Part shown: positions 26,407 through 38,111 of the stretch, piece after piece
Position numbering within the stretch: the stretch's first letter is position 1
Layout: each line of letters opens with the position of its first letter
From: Akebia trifoliata
Taxonomy: Eukaryota > Streptophyta > Magnoliopsida > Ranunculales > Lardizabalaceae
DNA length: 64,000 nt
NCBI GenBank assembly: GCA_017979445.1
Contig: CM030711.1
Location: 39,300,757-39,364,756, forward strand
Direction: 5' to 3'
Made by a program: the position numbers and the translations under genes
Notes under the pieces: generated by a model
The model's database searches: none
What the model saw: the letters and a program-made list of their open reading frames with translations, nothing else
Told to the model about the DNA's origin: nothing

Positions 26407-28073
26407 TGTTGGATTAGATTGATTTTGGATTGAGAAAAATCTCAATTGAATTCGATTTGACTCAACAACTCATTATTTCAATTAGATTAGATTAAATTTA
26501 TTAGGTAAAGGTTTCGGATTAATAATGATATGATACTAATCTGGTATCGAAACGGTCCATTGCCAATAGGAGCAGAGCTAGTAAGGAGACATTAGGAGCA
26601 CTTGCCCTAGAAAACTTTAAGATATTCCTTATTTTCAACTAATTATATGTCTTATTTGTCCCTACTCTCTCACCTCCCTCCTCATTTCTCATTTTCCCCC
26701 ATCCCCTCACCTCCCTCCAATTTTTCCCTCTCCCCCCTCCCACCCCTTTCTTTAATTTTTTGAAGATGAAATTGTCTTTTGACTAGACTTTCTTTCATAG
26801 ACTAATTGGAAAGTACCTAAATATCATTTTCTTTAACTTAAAAAAAAAACCTTTGAATTTCTTACCAAAATTATTAATCTTCAAGTTCTTCAGGTGTACT
26901 ATTAACTGTAGTTTGTCCTACCACAAAAAAATCTTGGTCCCAACCTTTTTCACCATCATAAATTGTGGGCATGGATCACACACCTTGTTGAAAAACTCAA
27001 ATATGGTTAAAGTGCAAAAGAGGTAAGAAAGAGAGATTTTTTGTACTTTAGGTCTTATGATAAGGTAAAGGGCATTACGAAAGAAAAGTTTACTAATTAG
27101 ATAATCAAGTTACCTTTCAAAAAGTAAAGGCGTATTTAGAAAGAAGTCCATCCCATTGGGTGTTTTAAGTAATTTATCCAAAATTTTAAATTAAAAAAAA
27201 AAAAAAAAATCCATAGTATCACTTTACCGTAAAAATCTTAATTTTAAAATCCATTGAGTTGATTTGAAATTGGATTGAGTGGCTCGACTTGATTGGGTTT
27301 TAAAGTGACTTGACCCTAAAAGTTGAGTTAACTAACTTGATGAATCAATAGGGTAAGTCATCAACTCAAAACAAAAATGGGTTTGGGTTTGTCCCCTTAA
27401 AACTCGTATGGGGTTGGTCATGCAGGACCCCCAAGGGAGATTAGTTTGTCCCACTTATGTGAGAGTGTTGATGGGATACTCCCTCAGTTACAAAAAAACA
27501 ATTAAAAATTAAAAAACCAAATCGAACCAAAATTTGATTGAGAACAAAAAAATTATTTTATAAATATTTATAAATTTCATGTATTATTAGCTCATTGAAT
27601 GCATGTTTAATACAACCTCAGGAGATTCAATCTATCAAAAGTCAATCAATATTATTTATTTATTTATACGCATTGAATTTAAGCATTTTTAATGGAGGAC
27701 TTAAAACCCTAATTTCTTGAACTCATGGTTTAGATGAACATTTTATCCAACGACTACAAAATAATCAATCACAAGTTTTCTTGTGTGAAGATTTAAGAAA
27801 AGGTCCATAAAAAGTCCATAGATTCAAATAGTGGTATAATGATAGAAGCTTGAAAGATCATAACAATGATTAGATTGGCTTTAACCGTTTCAAACCTTCA
27901 TTAGTATTTTTGTCCTAATCAAGAAATTTTAAATGATGCCACGATCCATAACTATGTTACACTGTAAACAAATATAACGATAAACATAAATAATTAAAAA
28001 AATCACATATTCATAATAACTAGTAGTCGATCAACCATAAGAAAAGAAATAATATACATATATATATATATAT
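26407..28073. other. intergenic, no gene seen
   Basis: AT-rich, with a pyrimidine-rich tract at about 26660-26760 and no recognised coding or RNA gene. Confidence 0.4.
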
Positions 28074-28417
28074 CAACAACAAACATTTTGGCAAAACATT
28101 TTTCAAAACATGGGTTAGAGGTTTTGGAATGGGAAGATTTTTGGTGAGGATGATCTCTACAGTGAGGAGATCATCCTCACCAAAAATCAGCCCATTCCAA
28201 AACTTCTAGCCCCAGTTTACAAGTTGAAAAATCGTGGACCATCCATTTTTTGTAAACCATTTTTTATGGGGTTTGAAGTTTTGGAATGGGCTGATTTTTG
28301 GTGATGATGATCTACTCACCGTAGAGATCATCCTCACCAAAAATCAGCCCATTCCAAAACCTCTAACCCTTGTTTTGAAAAATGTTTTGCCAAAATGTTT
28401 GTTGCTGAACATTTCCC
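28074..28417. mobile_element. palindromic double-hairpin MITE, copy 1 of the triple array
   Basis: The left end is shortened (caacaacaaacattttggc); the right end is full (gccaaaatgtttgttgctga, then acatttccc). Inside are two hairpins, each of the form TTTTGGAATGGG ... GAGGATGATCTC ... GAGATCATCCTC ... CCCATTCCAAAA, separated by a spacer of about 60 bp. TA repeats flank it. There is no coding capacity, so any movement would need a transposase from elsewhere. Confidence 0.75.
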
Positions 28418-28438
28418 ATATATATATATATATATATA

Positions 28439-28816
28439 GGGGGGCGTTCAATGGCCAACTTTTTAGCAAACTTTTTGGCAAAACATTTTTCAAAACATGG
28501 GTTAGAGGTTTTGGAATGGGCTGATTTTTGGTGAGGATGATCTCTACGGTGAGGAGATCATCCTCACCAAAAATCAGCCCATTCCAAAACTTCTAACCCA
28601 TGTTTACCAGTTGAAAAATTGTGGACCGTCCATTTTTTGTAAACTGTTTTTGATGGGGTTAGAAGTTTTGGAATGAGCTGATTTTTGGTGATGATGATCT
28701 CCTCACCATAGAGATCATCCTCACCGAAAATCAGCTCATTCCAAAACCTCTAACTCATGTTTTGAAAAATGTTTTGCCAAAAAGTTTGCTAAAAAGTTGG
28801 CCATTGAACGCCCCCC
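28439..28816. mobile_element. palindromic double-hairpin MITE, copy 2 (perfect ends)
   Basis: 378 bp with matching ends ggggggcgttcaatggcc and ggccattgaacgcccccc. Two imperfect hairpins sit at about 28501-28597 and 28658-28755, and the element as a whole is also an inverted repeat. TA tracts of about 21 bp separate it from copies 1 and 3. The same terminal type occurs at 58993. Confidence 0.85.
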
Positions 28817-28838
28817 ATATATATATATATATATATAT

Positions 28839-29219
28839 GGGAAATGTTCAGCACCCTAAGTTTTACCACACACTTTGACAAACATTTTTTGTCCTACATG
28901 GGTTAGAAGTTTTGGAATGGGTTGATTTTTGGTGAGGATGATCTCTATGGTGAGGAGATCATCCTCACCAAAAATCAGCTCATTCCAAAACTTCTAACCC
29001 CATCAAAAATGGTTTACAAAAAATGGACGGTCCACGATTTTTTAACGTGTAAACATGGGGCTAAACATTTCGGAATGGGCTGATTTTTAGGGAGGATGAT
29101 CTTCTAATCATAGAGATCATCCTCACCAAAAATCAGCCCATTCCAAAACTTATAACCCATGTAGGACAAAAAACGTTTGTTAAAATGTGTGGTAAAACTT
29201 AGGGTGCTGAACATTTCCC
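28839..29219. mobile_element. palindromic double-hairpin MITE, copy 3
   Basis: 381 bp with ends gggaaatgttcagcacccta and tagggtgctgaacatttccc, the terminal type that copy 1 keeps on its right side. The double-hairpin core is the same, and (TA)n tracts flank both sides. Confidence 0.8.
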
Positions 29220-29991
29220 TATATATATATATATATATATAATAAAACACAACTGAATTAGTATAGTTGTAAGACACAAACTTTTGTGTGGAACCCATTG
29301 TAATCGTTTTATTGATTTTTTTTTCTCTTTATCTTCTCAACTTTATTTTCACTCTTTTAACTTTATTATATTTCATCTTTTAACCTGTTTTATTATTTTT
29401 CATTTTTACCCATTTAACTTCAACATTCTTTAATCATACTCTTCAAACTTTATTTTTCACTTTTATGTCCTTAACCTTCTAATTAAACTATACTCTTATA
29501 GGATCCACTTTATTCTTTTACACTTCACCTCCTATAATTTTATTATATTTCTTTTCATCTCTTTAACCTACTTTATTGTTTTTCATCTTTTACCCATTTA
29601 ACTTTAAATTTTTTCAATAGTACGTCAAATCCAATTAGACTTGACCCAAACCTACTAATTTCATATCGTTTTCGAGTCGTGTTTGCAGGTCGTGTTAAAA
29701 TTGCTACCACCTACTCCAACTTTATTTTCTCTGTCTCTTTTACCCCTTTAGAACAAGAGATGATGCATGTGTCGAAGGCACGGGTGAATTCTAGTATATA
29801 TATATAATGTCTAATCAACTGTAAGAAATGAACTATTAAGGTACATTTTAATATACCTCAACTAATCTTTTTTAGGGTATTTTAGTCAGTGTACAAAATT
29901 TTCAAGTTATTTTGGGTATTAAAAAATTTGAAGGGATGAAAATATTAAGAAGTTCCCTTTGGGCACACATTAATAGCACCCATATTGGGGA
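29220..29991. other. intergenic, pyrimidine-rich, no gene seen
   Basis: The + strand is T/C-rich (repeats of ctttat, ttaacct, tcatctttta) from about 29320 to 29750. No conserved reading frame. Confidence 0.4.
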
Positions 29992-31806
29992 GTGCGATTT
30001 TGTTGACGGGTATATTGTTGACGCATACTAACCGCGCAATCCTATTGGAGGATTGCTAGGATTTTTTTTTGCAGTAGTCCCACCATCTTAATTTTTTTTG
30101 ACAATCCTTGTACTTTTTATTAATTAAATACAAATTCAAACACCATCATTTTCAATTGAAATGGCATAACACAAGTCTTACTAATGTGGTAAGATTTTAA
30201 TCCTTACTAAAAGTCATTTTACTCATATGGATAACCAAATCATTGGTCCAACACTACCACAACCCTCTAAGTCTCATAAAAAACTTAGATAAAAAATATA
30301 TAATTCAAAAAACAATTTTTTTTTTATAGCTTGATCCAAGTTTTTGAAAATTGATAGCTACGAACTTTCAAATAACTCCCAAACTTAAAATTGAAATACA
30401 ACGGTGAAAAATAACTATTTTTTGGGGATTTGTATTTTCAAAGTTTATATACTTTTGTCCACTACAATATTGAATCATCCGATCATGTTTTTGAATGCCA
30501 CAAGGTGAGCCCAAGGTTACTTGGACACAATAAAGTATTTTAGAGAAGCATTTTTCCTATTAACTTAGTAAAATTTGAAATCTTACTAAGGGTCATTGAG
30601 CTCAAATGAATTACCAAATTGGCAATCCAATACTAAGATTTTCGATTATGAAAAAAAAATCAAAAATATAATTTATGTAAAATAAATTATGCTTTTTAAA
30701 TGAATATGATTTCCTTGAAAATTCAGATGAAAAAATGAAAAAAAAATAATAATAATAATGAATGAAAAATATTTTTCTAATTAACCTGCAAAAATAAAAG
30801 GAGGTGTTTCGACTTTTTATTATGAGAGATATTTTAAGATAGGTGTTATTGGCACCCCAACTTTTTCTTATTACATCCCAATTAAAAATAAAGAAAACAA
30901 TTGAATGGTTGAGAGTAAGTAAAAGTTGAATGCCAATAGAAACTCTCTCATTTGTTTTTTTTTCTTTTGCTTAGATTCTTTTGTTTTGAGTTTAGGATTT
31001 TATATAAAAAAAATTTAAAAAGTAAAATTATTTAAATGAGTGTTATAATATTTCATTATGTTGAGATTGTAAGTTGAGACAAACCTAAGTAATAAATAAA
31101 GAAAATAGGTGAATGGTTAAGAATAAGTAAAAGTTGGGGTACTAATAGAAACTCTCATTTTTTTTTTTTCAAATTCTGTTGTTTTAGATTTAAGATTTTA
31201 TATGAAACTTTTTTTTTTTTTAATTGTAAAAAACTACTAAAATTATTTGAATAAGTGCTGTAATATTTTATTCTGTTGAGATTGTAATTAGAGGCAAACC
31301 TTAGTAATAAATAAAGAAAATAGGTGAATGGTTGAGATAAGTAAAACTTGGGATGCCAATAGAAACTCTAATTTTTTTTTATAAGATTATTTTATTTTAG
31401 GTTTAAGATTTTATATGAACCTCTTTTTTTAATTGTAAAAAACAATTGAAATTGTTTGAATCAAACTCAAAAAAAAATTATTTCTTGAATTTTTTTTTTT
31501 TTTTTATCTGAGTTTTTTATGAAATTTAGAGAGCTGTGGTAGTGTTGGATTGGTGATGTGGTTATCCATATGAGTAAAAAGACCCTTAATAAGGATTAAA
31601 ATCTTATTGCGATAGTAAGACAAGTGTTTTGTTATTTCAATTGAAAATGACGGTGTTCAAATTTGAATTTAATTAATAAAGAGTATAATGATTGTAAACT
31701 AAATTAAGATGGAAGGACGACCGCATAACTATTCCAAGCAATCCTCCAATAGGATTGAGCGGTCTCTATGCATCAACAATATGCCCGTCAACAAAATCGC
31801 ACATCA
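29992..31806. mobile_element. 1.8 kb foldback element with long terminal inverted repeats (MULE-like)
   Basis: The left end gtgcgattttgttgacggg recurs inverted at the right (cccgtcaacaaaatcgcac). Matching continues inward for roughly 300 bp per arm, with indels: caatcctattggaggattgc / gcaatcctccaataggattg, then blocks around cattttcaattgaaatg and catatggataacc. Long TIRs without a coding body suggest a non-autonomous Mutator-like or foldback element. A 9-bp duplication was not clear. The words tagcacccatattgg occur in the same orientation just outside both ends. Confidence 0.65.
30880..31500. repeat. three diverged tandem repeats of about 205-218 bp
   Basis: Inside the foldback element, the block aataaagaaaat ... 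gaatggtt ... gtaaaa ... gccaatagaaactct ... ttaggattttatat recurs starting near 30885, 31088 and 31306. Poly-T tracts of varying length sit in each unit. Confidence 0.65.
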
Positions 31807-34800
31807 TATTTATTGGGCCAACATTGATAGCACCCATATTGGTTGTACCAACTAAACTTATTGAGTATTAAATTGTACAACTAAAATTATTATTCCAGAT
31901 AACGATCTTAACTCAGCAAGTCACACATCTTAATAAAGATTTACAGATGCTTCTCAATGCCTGAATTAATTATTGATCATGGAGAGCTACAGAGCTCCAA
32001 TAATTTCCTCATCTTTTTCTTCCATTGGAGCAGATGACATATTCTAAGTCGTGGACCACAATACATTAAAAAGGAGAAAGAAACATAAATGGCCACATCC
32101 AATTGTTTTATCAGATTTCGTTTTAAACTAAGTGATATTCTATTGCCACACCAACTCTTATTAAGAGAACCCCAAGATTTGTGCTAAGTAGTTGTTAATA
32201 TCTTATGAATTGAGGTGGTCTTAGTAAAAGCTGGTGTGGCAATAGAATCTCTTAGTATTAATAAGTAAGCTCATGGGTCAGACACACCCTTAGGACCACA
32301 TATGGGGTTTGGTTTGATGGTTGCAGAGGTGACCCGACCCATTATGAATATCACACAATGTAGGGGGACTCGTATCACAAGTGCCAAAGTAGCTAAATTT
32401 TTTCAAAATTAAGGGCGTATATGATTGCAAAGAAAATATTAGTTGGCAAATATAGATGCAAAAACTTACACTACCTCGAGATCTTCACTGATGGATTGAT
32501 TCCTTCCTCTTGTGTTCCTGTGTGTGCCTGCAACACCACCTCTTAGACACCTAAGTCAAGACCTTCATACAAAAATTAATGTAGAATTTGAAAAAGAAGA
32601 AATTGCATACCTCATTTTTGTCCATTACCCCCGTATTTGTAGGGTTCAAACCCTAGGATCTTCTATGATTCCCTTTCTGACCTCATCCTCATCCCTTTTA
32701 GTAGTTTCCTCCTCTTAGGATTGTATCTTTCCCCTATTCCATCTTCGTTCCTTCCTTCTATTTAGGGATTTTCCGTTTCCCCCCAAATTCTTTCGATCAA
32801 GTCCCTGATTTTTTGACAATTCATTTGATTGAATCCATCTTCAGTGTTTTGAGTCAATTCCATCCAACCTCCGGAGTTACCCCTTCCATAACTTCAAGTT
32901 TACCCATCATTTGTCTTTCCATCATCCGGCCTTATCTATCTGGTCGGATCTCGGGAGTGAAATTCGGTATATCTCCTTTGTGATCTCAATGTACCACATG
33001 TCATTGTCTGGTTCCTTACAAAAAAATATCGTCCATAATTAATCATTAGCCGGGCAAATCCTTTTCTATTGTTTGGGCCAACATGAAAAAATTTTGTTAT
33101 TAGAATTGCATATAAAAAATAGATTTTAACTTGATTTTTGTAATAATTATATAAAAAATAATGATAAAATCAATTTTTTTTAAAGATTTGAATTAGTACA
33201 CTCTAATTTCTTAAATTATTAGAAAACTACTGTTGACACCCCAATTTTTTTAGAGAACTACTATTGGCACCTTACGTTTTAATTATTCCACCCTAATTTC
33301 TTAAATTATTTATCACACCCTAATTAAAGATTAAAACACATTCTTCAAACATTACAAAGGTTTGGCTCAAATTATAATCTCAACATTATAACACACGTTC
33401 AAAATGAGAACAAATCTAGCATTCAAAATGAGATCAAATCTAGTAAATACTAAGATAGTTTCTTTTGGCACCACAACTTTTACTTATTATTAATTTTTTA
33501 TTTGAGGTGTAATCAATAAAATGTGGGGTTGCCAATAGGAGTTCTCTAACTTTACTTATAAAACAAATATTGATATAATTTAAAATTAATTAGAAATTTA
33601 TAATATATATATATAAAACATAGATTGATTTAGATAATTTTAAATTTTTTTGATAAAAAAATAATTTTTAATAATTTAAATATTTATTTTATAAATAAAA
33701 TTATGATTTTATTTTATTTCATTTTTTAGTGTGCTATTTATTTTGTTTAACTTTATGTATACGTATTGATTTGTTTGATGTGTACATTTCCATGTTACCA
33801 ACAACTGACATATATCAGTTTTAAAAAATTACATAACCAATATCTTTTACAATGATTACAAAAATGGATATATATCCATTTTGATAAATAATTTTTTTTT
33901 ACGAAAACAAATATGTCATAAACCGCTAATTCCGTTTATGTTTAACCTTTGATAAATGTCATTACAAAATTCCATCAAAATATGCACATCTTCAACCCAA
34001 AAAAAAATTAATCAATGGAATATAAGATGATTACAATAATCTAAAAAAAAAAAAAAAATTATTTTTGTAGATAAACCAATATTTTTAATAAATTTAAAAA
34101 CAAATTCGATTCTAAATTTTTTATAGTCAAATCTTTTGATATTAGTCCTTCTATTCTATTAAGGAAAGCAAAGGTGTGTGTATCTTTGTCTTAGAGTGTT
34201 AATTTGTATCATCTTCTTTTCTTCTTGATGGATTTGGCGTCTTCATTTATGGAATGCCTTTAGAGATAAAATAACTTTATATGCACTTTTAGGATATTAT
34301 TGGAGACGACTAACATCATTAATAAATTATTGGTACCATTGAATTTTAGTTCCATTACCTTAATTTCCAAGGAACCCAATACCAAATCTTTGGAAAAATT
34401 CAACTCATACAATTACCTTCCTTGACGCAATTGCCCATCCAAACAATTGAGAGAGAATCAATAGATTTTTTTTCGGGAGAGATTCATCTTGGTTTCGTGT
34501 TCTATCATCCTCCTATCATTAATTCTAGGGAAAATTACTTAAAGGATTCTGGTGAAAAGACTTTTTTCTAAATAATCCCTAACTTTTAGGGTTTCACTTA
34601 ACCATCCATTTAGAAAAACTTTTCTCTCTTATTTCTCATCATTGAAAGTCCGAATGTGCTCTAACTATTTCAACTCACCATTTTTATCCAAAAAAAATTA
34701 GATTTTAGACATCCTAATCAAGTTTAGGAGACTCCATTTTGACATTAAGGATTTGAGAAGGAAGATAAATCATTTTGAAGACATATATAGAAAATTAGGG

Positions 34801-36004
34801 ATTTTTCAATTTATTATTTTTTTTTAAATCATCTAGACAAGTTGTTATGTCAAGTTTTTAGTCGATCTTTTCACATATTTTAATTAGAAAATCTCTATAA
34901 AAAAAAAAATATGAAAATGGGTAGGTTTTACAATGTCGAGTTCGACGTTGTAAAAATCTTAGATTAAAATTTTGGTCATCATCTTTTCTATTCTAAATAT
35001 ATATATTCGAAAGGTGTATGAAATAGTTTGGTGGGATTTTATTAGGTCAATTCTTCATCCAAATGTGGTGATTGAGTCAAAGATCAATTGGGTTTCTTAG
35101 ACGATGATCGCACACGCATACACTTCCAGAGTCTTGTTGTCAATGGGCTGGAACGTAATTGTTGGATATTAGTTGGGCCTAAAAACCCAAACTGTCTAAC
35201 GGATGGATCAGACCAAATAAAATTTACCTTTATACAATCTATGCCCATGCCCAGCCCACAAGTTTCGGAGCCTATTTACATGCCAGGCCAAGCGACAGGG
35301 TTGGGTCAAAACCCGACCCATTAGCAATCCTTGTTATGCATGATGGAACAGGGTGTTGCCAACTATTAGTGTTTATGATTCCAGATAAATCAAAGAATTA
35401 GGTTTGCATATATGATCATAATTTATTTCTTCTTATGACTCTTATTAATACAATGTTTACAAATATTGTCCTTCATGAAAAAAAAAACAAAAACAAAAAT
35501 GTCATTTTAAACAATGGTCATTATTTGTTATTTATGTTCAAATATTTAATTTAAATTCTAGATTTTATTATCTATAGAATCTAGATTGAGCTTTTACTAA
35601 TCTTACTAAGGGTCGTTGAGCTCACCTTGTAGCATCAAAAAACATGATCCCATGCTACATGGATGTAGACGACAAAATTTTATGAACTTCAAAAAGGTTA
35701 TTTTTCATTTTTAAATTTTAATTTAAATCTTACTAAGGGTCATTCAATAGCCATCCATTTTCACCGATTTGTTATCGAGATAATCAAATGGTGTGAAATT
35801 GTGTCGTATAAAAAATAGAAGTAAGGTGCTTTAATTTAAGTTTCTTGATACGAGTTTTCCTCTGTTTATCTAAATAAAAATACTTATTATTTTTCTCCCC
35901 ACAAAAATAATTCAACCACGTTTCTGATCTGACTTGATGATTTGCCAAGTTGACTCAACGACTTCGTTTCATAAGCTTTGGGCCCAGACACCTCGAAGAC
36001 CAAT
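31807..36004. other. intergenic repeat-rich region, no gene seen
   Basis: Contains the small MITE at 32127-32256, a repeat at about 33253-33386 shared with 18.2 kb, and a block (cttactaagggtc) near 35606 and 35738 also found near 30590. A less AT-rich stretch at 32470-33000 has no domain that I recognise. Confidence 0.4.
32127..32256. mobile_element. about 130 bp foldback MITE
   Basis: Inverted ends tattctattgccacaccaac and gctggtgtggcaatagaatc enclose about 70 bp. A single-ended relative (gattctattagcacaccca) lies in a PHO1 intron near 5622. Too small to code. Confidence 0.6.
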
Positions 36005-36007
36005 TAA

Positions 36008-37217
36008 GGTGTAGTTTGTTAAACTGAAAAAAATAAGTGATGAATAGCATTAAGCACTGAAACTTATAAGCGTTGAATTTAAATGCTGAAAAAGTTGTTT
36101 GTTTAGATGTTAAATCATGTTTGTTACACATTGCTGAAACTAGTAAATTGTCTTTGTTACCCTTACAATCGTATTATATATTATTTGCATATTTTAAATG
36201 CCTATTTCTTATCAAACACAATAAAATATATTATTTCTTATAAAATTAAAATACAATTCATTTTTAAATAATAAATAATACTCAAATCTTCAATTTATAA
36301 ATAATAAGTTCTATTTATAAAAGCCCACAAATTTCAAATTAAAAATAATAATGTCATAGAAATCACAAAAATTTGAAATCAACATTAAAAGAACTTAATT
36401 TCGAATGAATAATTTTCGATGGAAATGAAGGATGTGTAATTATAAAAACACCCTATAAATTAATAAGGGCAACCTACACCATAGCCAATTTTTTTTGTTT
36501 TATATAGGTTAAAGTTTTTGGAATGAGCAAATTTTTAGTGAGGATGGTCTATATAGTCTAGAGATCATCCTCACCAAAAATCAGTCCTTTTTGAAACTTC
36601 TAACTTATCAAAAATAGTTTTCAAAAAAAAAAAGGGGGCGATTTACAATTATAAAACTTGTTTTGATAGGGTTAGAAGTTTCAGGATGTGCAGATTTTTG
36701 GTGAGGATGATCTCCTCATTATAGAGATCATCCTCATCAAAAATCAACTTATTCCAAAACTTTTAACCCATATAAGACAAAATAATTTAGCCATGGTGTG
36801 GGTTTATTAATTTGTGAAGTGCTTATATACTAATGAGGAGATCATCCTCACCAAAAATCTACTCATTCCAAAAATTTTAAATCATATAAGACAAAATAAT
36901 TTAGCCATGGTGTGGATTTATTAATTTGTGGGGTATTTATATCCATGGGATATAAGAGGTAATATCTTTTTAAGAATAAGGGCATACTTGTCCATGTTCA
37001 AAAAAATGAAGGGCATACTTGTCCGTGTTCAAAAAAACGAAGTGCTTACCGCTTCATCACTTTTTTCCAGCATCAAAATAGTGCTGAATTTTTTTCACTT
37101 ATTTTCAATAATAAGCGTTGAAAATATAGAGTAAACAAACGCGTTATTTTAACAAAAAGTGCTGAATTTAATTTTTTTCAGCAATAAGCACTGCAAATAG
37201 CGCAAACAAACACTGCC
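36008..37217. mobile_element. PIF/Harbinger-like non-autonomous element carrying a nested MITE
   Basis: Inverted ends ggtgtagtttgtt and aacaaacactgcc with TAA on both sides (36005-36007 and 37218-37220), matching the 3-bp duplication of PIF/Harbinger and Tourist-like elements. The inner terminal parts (cagcactta/taagcgttga words) also match inverted. The 1.2 kb length includes a later palindromic MITE insertion at about 36448-36937. Confidence 0.6.
36448..36937. mobile_element. palindromic GAGGATGATCTC MITE with duplicated right end
   Basis: The ends aaattaataagggcaacc and ttagccatggtgtggg with inverted aaattaataa differ from those at 28 kb, but the double-hairpin core is shared. The right-hand part (gagatcatcctcaccaaaaa ... 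ttagccatggtgtgg) is repeated in tandem at about 36838-36937. Confidence 0.65.
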
Positions 37218-38111
37218 TAAGTCCAATTGACTCGGTTAAGTTTTGAGTTGAATAAGTTTTTAAGCTATGCTAACATTTTCCTCGAAATCCAGTTTATAAT
37301 GAGAGAAGGCGAAGTAGAAGTAGTTTGACACAAAACTTTAGATCCCATAAATGCCCCCCACATTTAAATTTAAACATAATGTAATCGGGATAAAAGGAGG
37401 CCAATGAGTTTAAAAGACTTGCATGAAATGAAATACATGAGTTTTCTCGCCTTTAAAGCCCTTTCTTTTAAAGATGGCTTTGTAATTTAACTAAAGAAAG
37501 ATTATTTGAGTCATTTTAAAAACAAATTAAAATCATCCATAGTTCACCTCCATTTGGTGTGGTGGTGAGCCTTAAAAAACCTATAAATTAAATTGATAGT
37601 CTACAATTAAATTGCACAAAATGTAGTGTAATTTTGAAAAACTCTCTTATGGCTATAAAAATTCAAGAGATTGTTAGTACTTCATCATCAATTTGTATCC
37701 ACAGGGATCCACAACAATGATCCTTTAAAAAAGAAAAAAAAAATAGTAAATCGTAAATCGAAATTAAGCAATAAGAATGATATTTAACAGTTGTACATTA
37801 TATTTTCAAAACCCCAGTAGAATAGTTTTATACAATAAACTTAATTTTATGTATCTAAGAAATTTTTGTTTTGGTACCTAAACAATGTTGAATAAAAAAG
37901 CTTCGATAGTAATATTTGTACAAGCAGTTATAGGTCTCCATGGTACAATCATACGATGATAAGTTTCAATTTTTACTACCACACCTTAATATTTTTTCCT
38001 CAAAATGAATAAAATATTCTATAGTTAAATTACAAAATTATTAAAATTATATATATGATGCTGATATTTGGTGATAATTTAATAGATAAAGACAAGAAAA
38101 GAGAGTATCTA
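37218..38111. other. PCS downstream flank
   Basis: AT-rich sequence beyond the PCS stop codon (minus strand), including its 3' UTR in the last few hundred bases before 38112. No other gene recognised. Confidence 0.4.

Noticed and set aside
28234..28524. + strand frame of 96 codons across the MITE array
   Set aside because: Runs through hairpin arms and a TA tract (giving an IYIYIY run); an artefact of repeat sequence.
28074..29219. CRISPR-like or satellite array
   Set aside because: The repeats are complete palindromic elements with TIRs separated by TA tracts, not short direct repeats with unique spacers.
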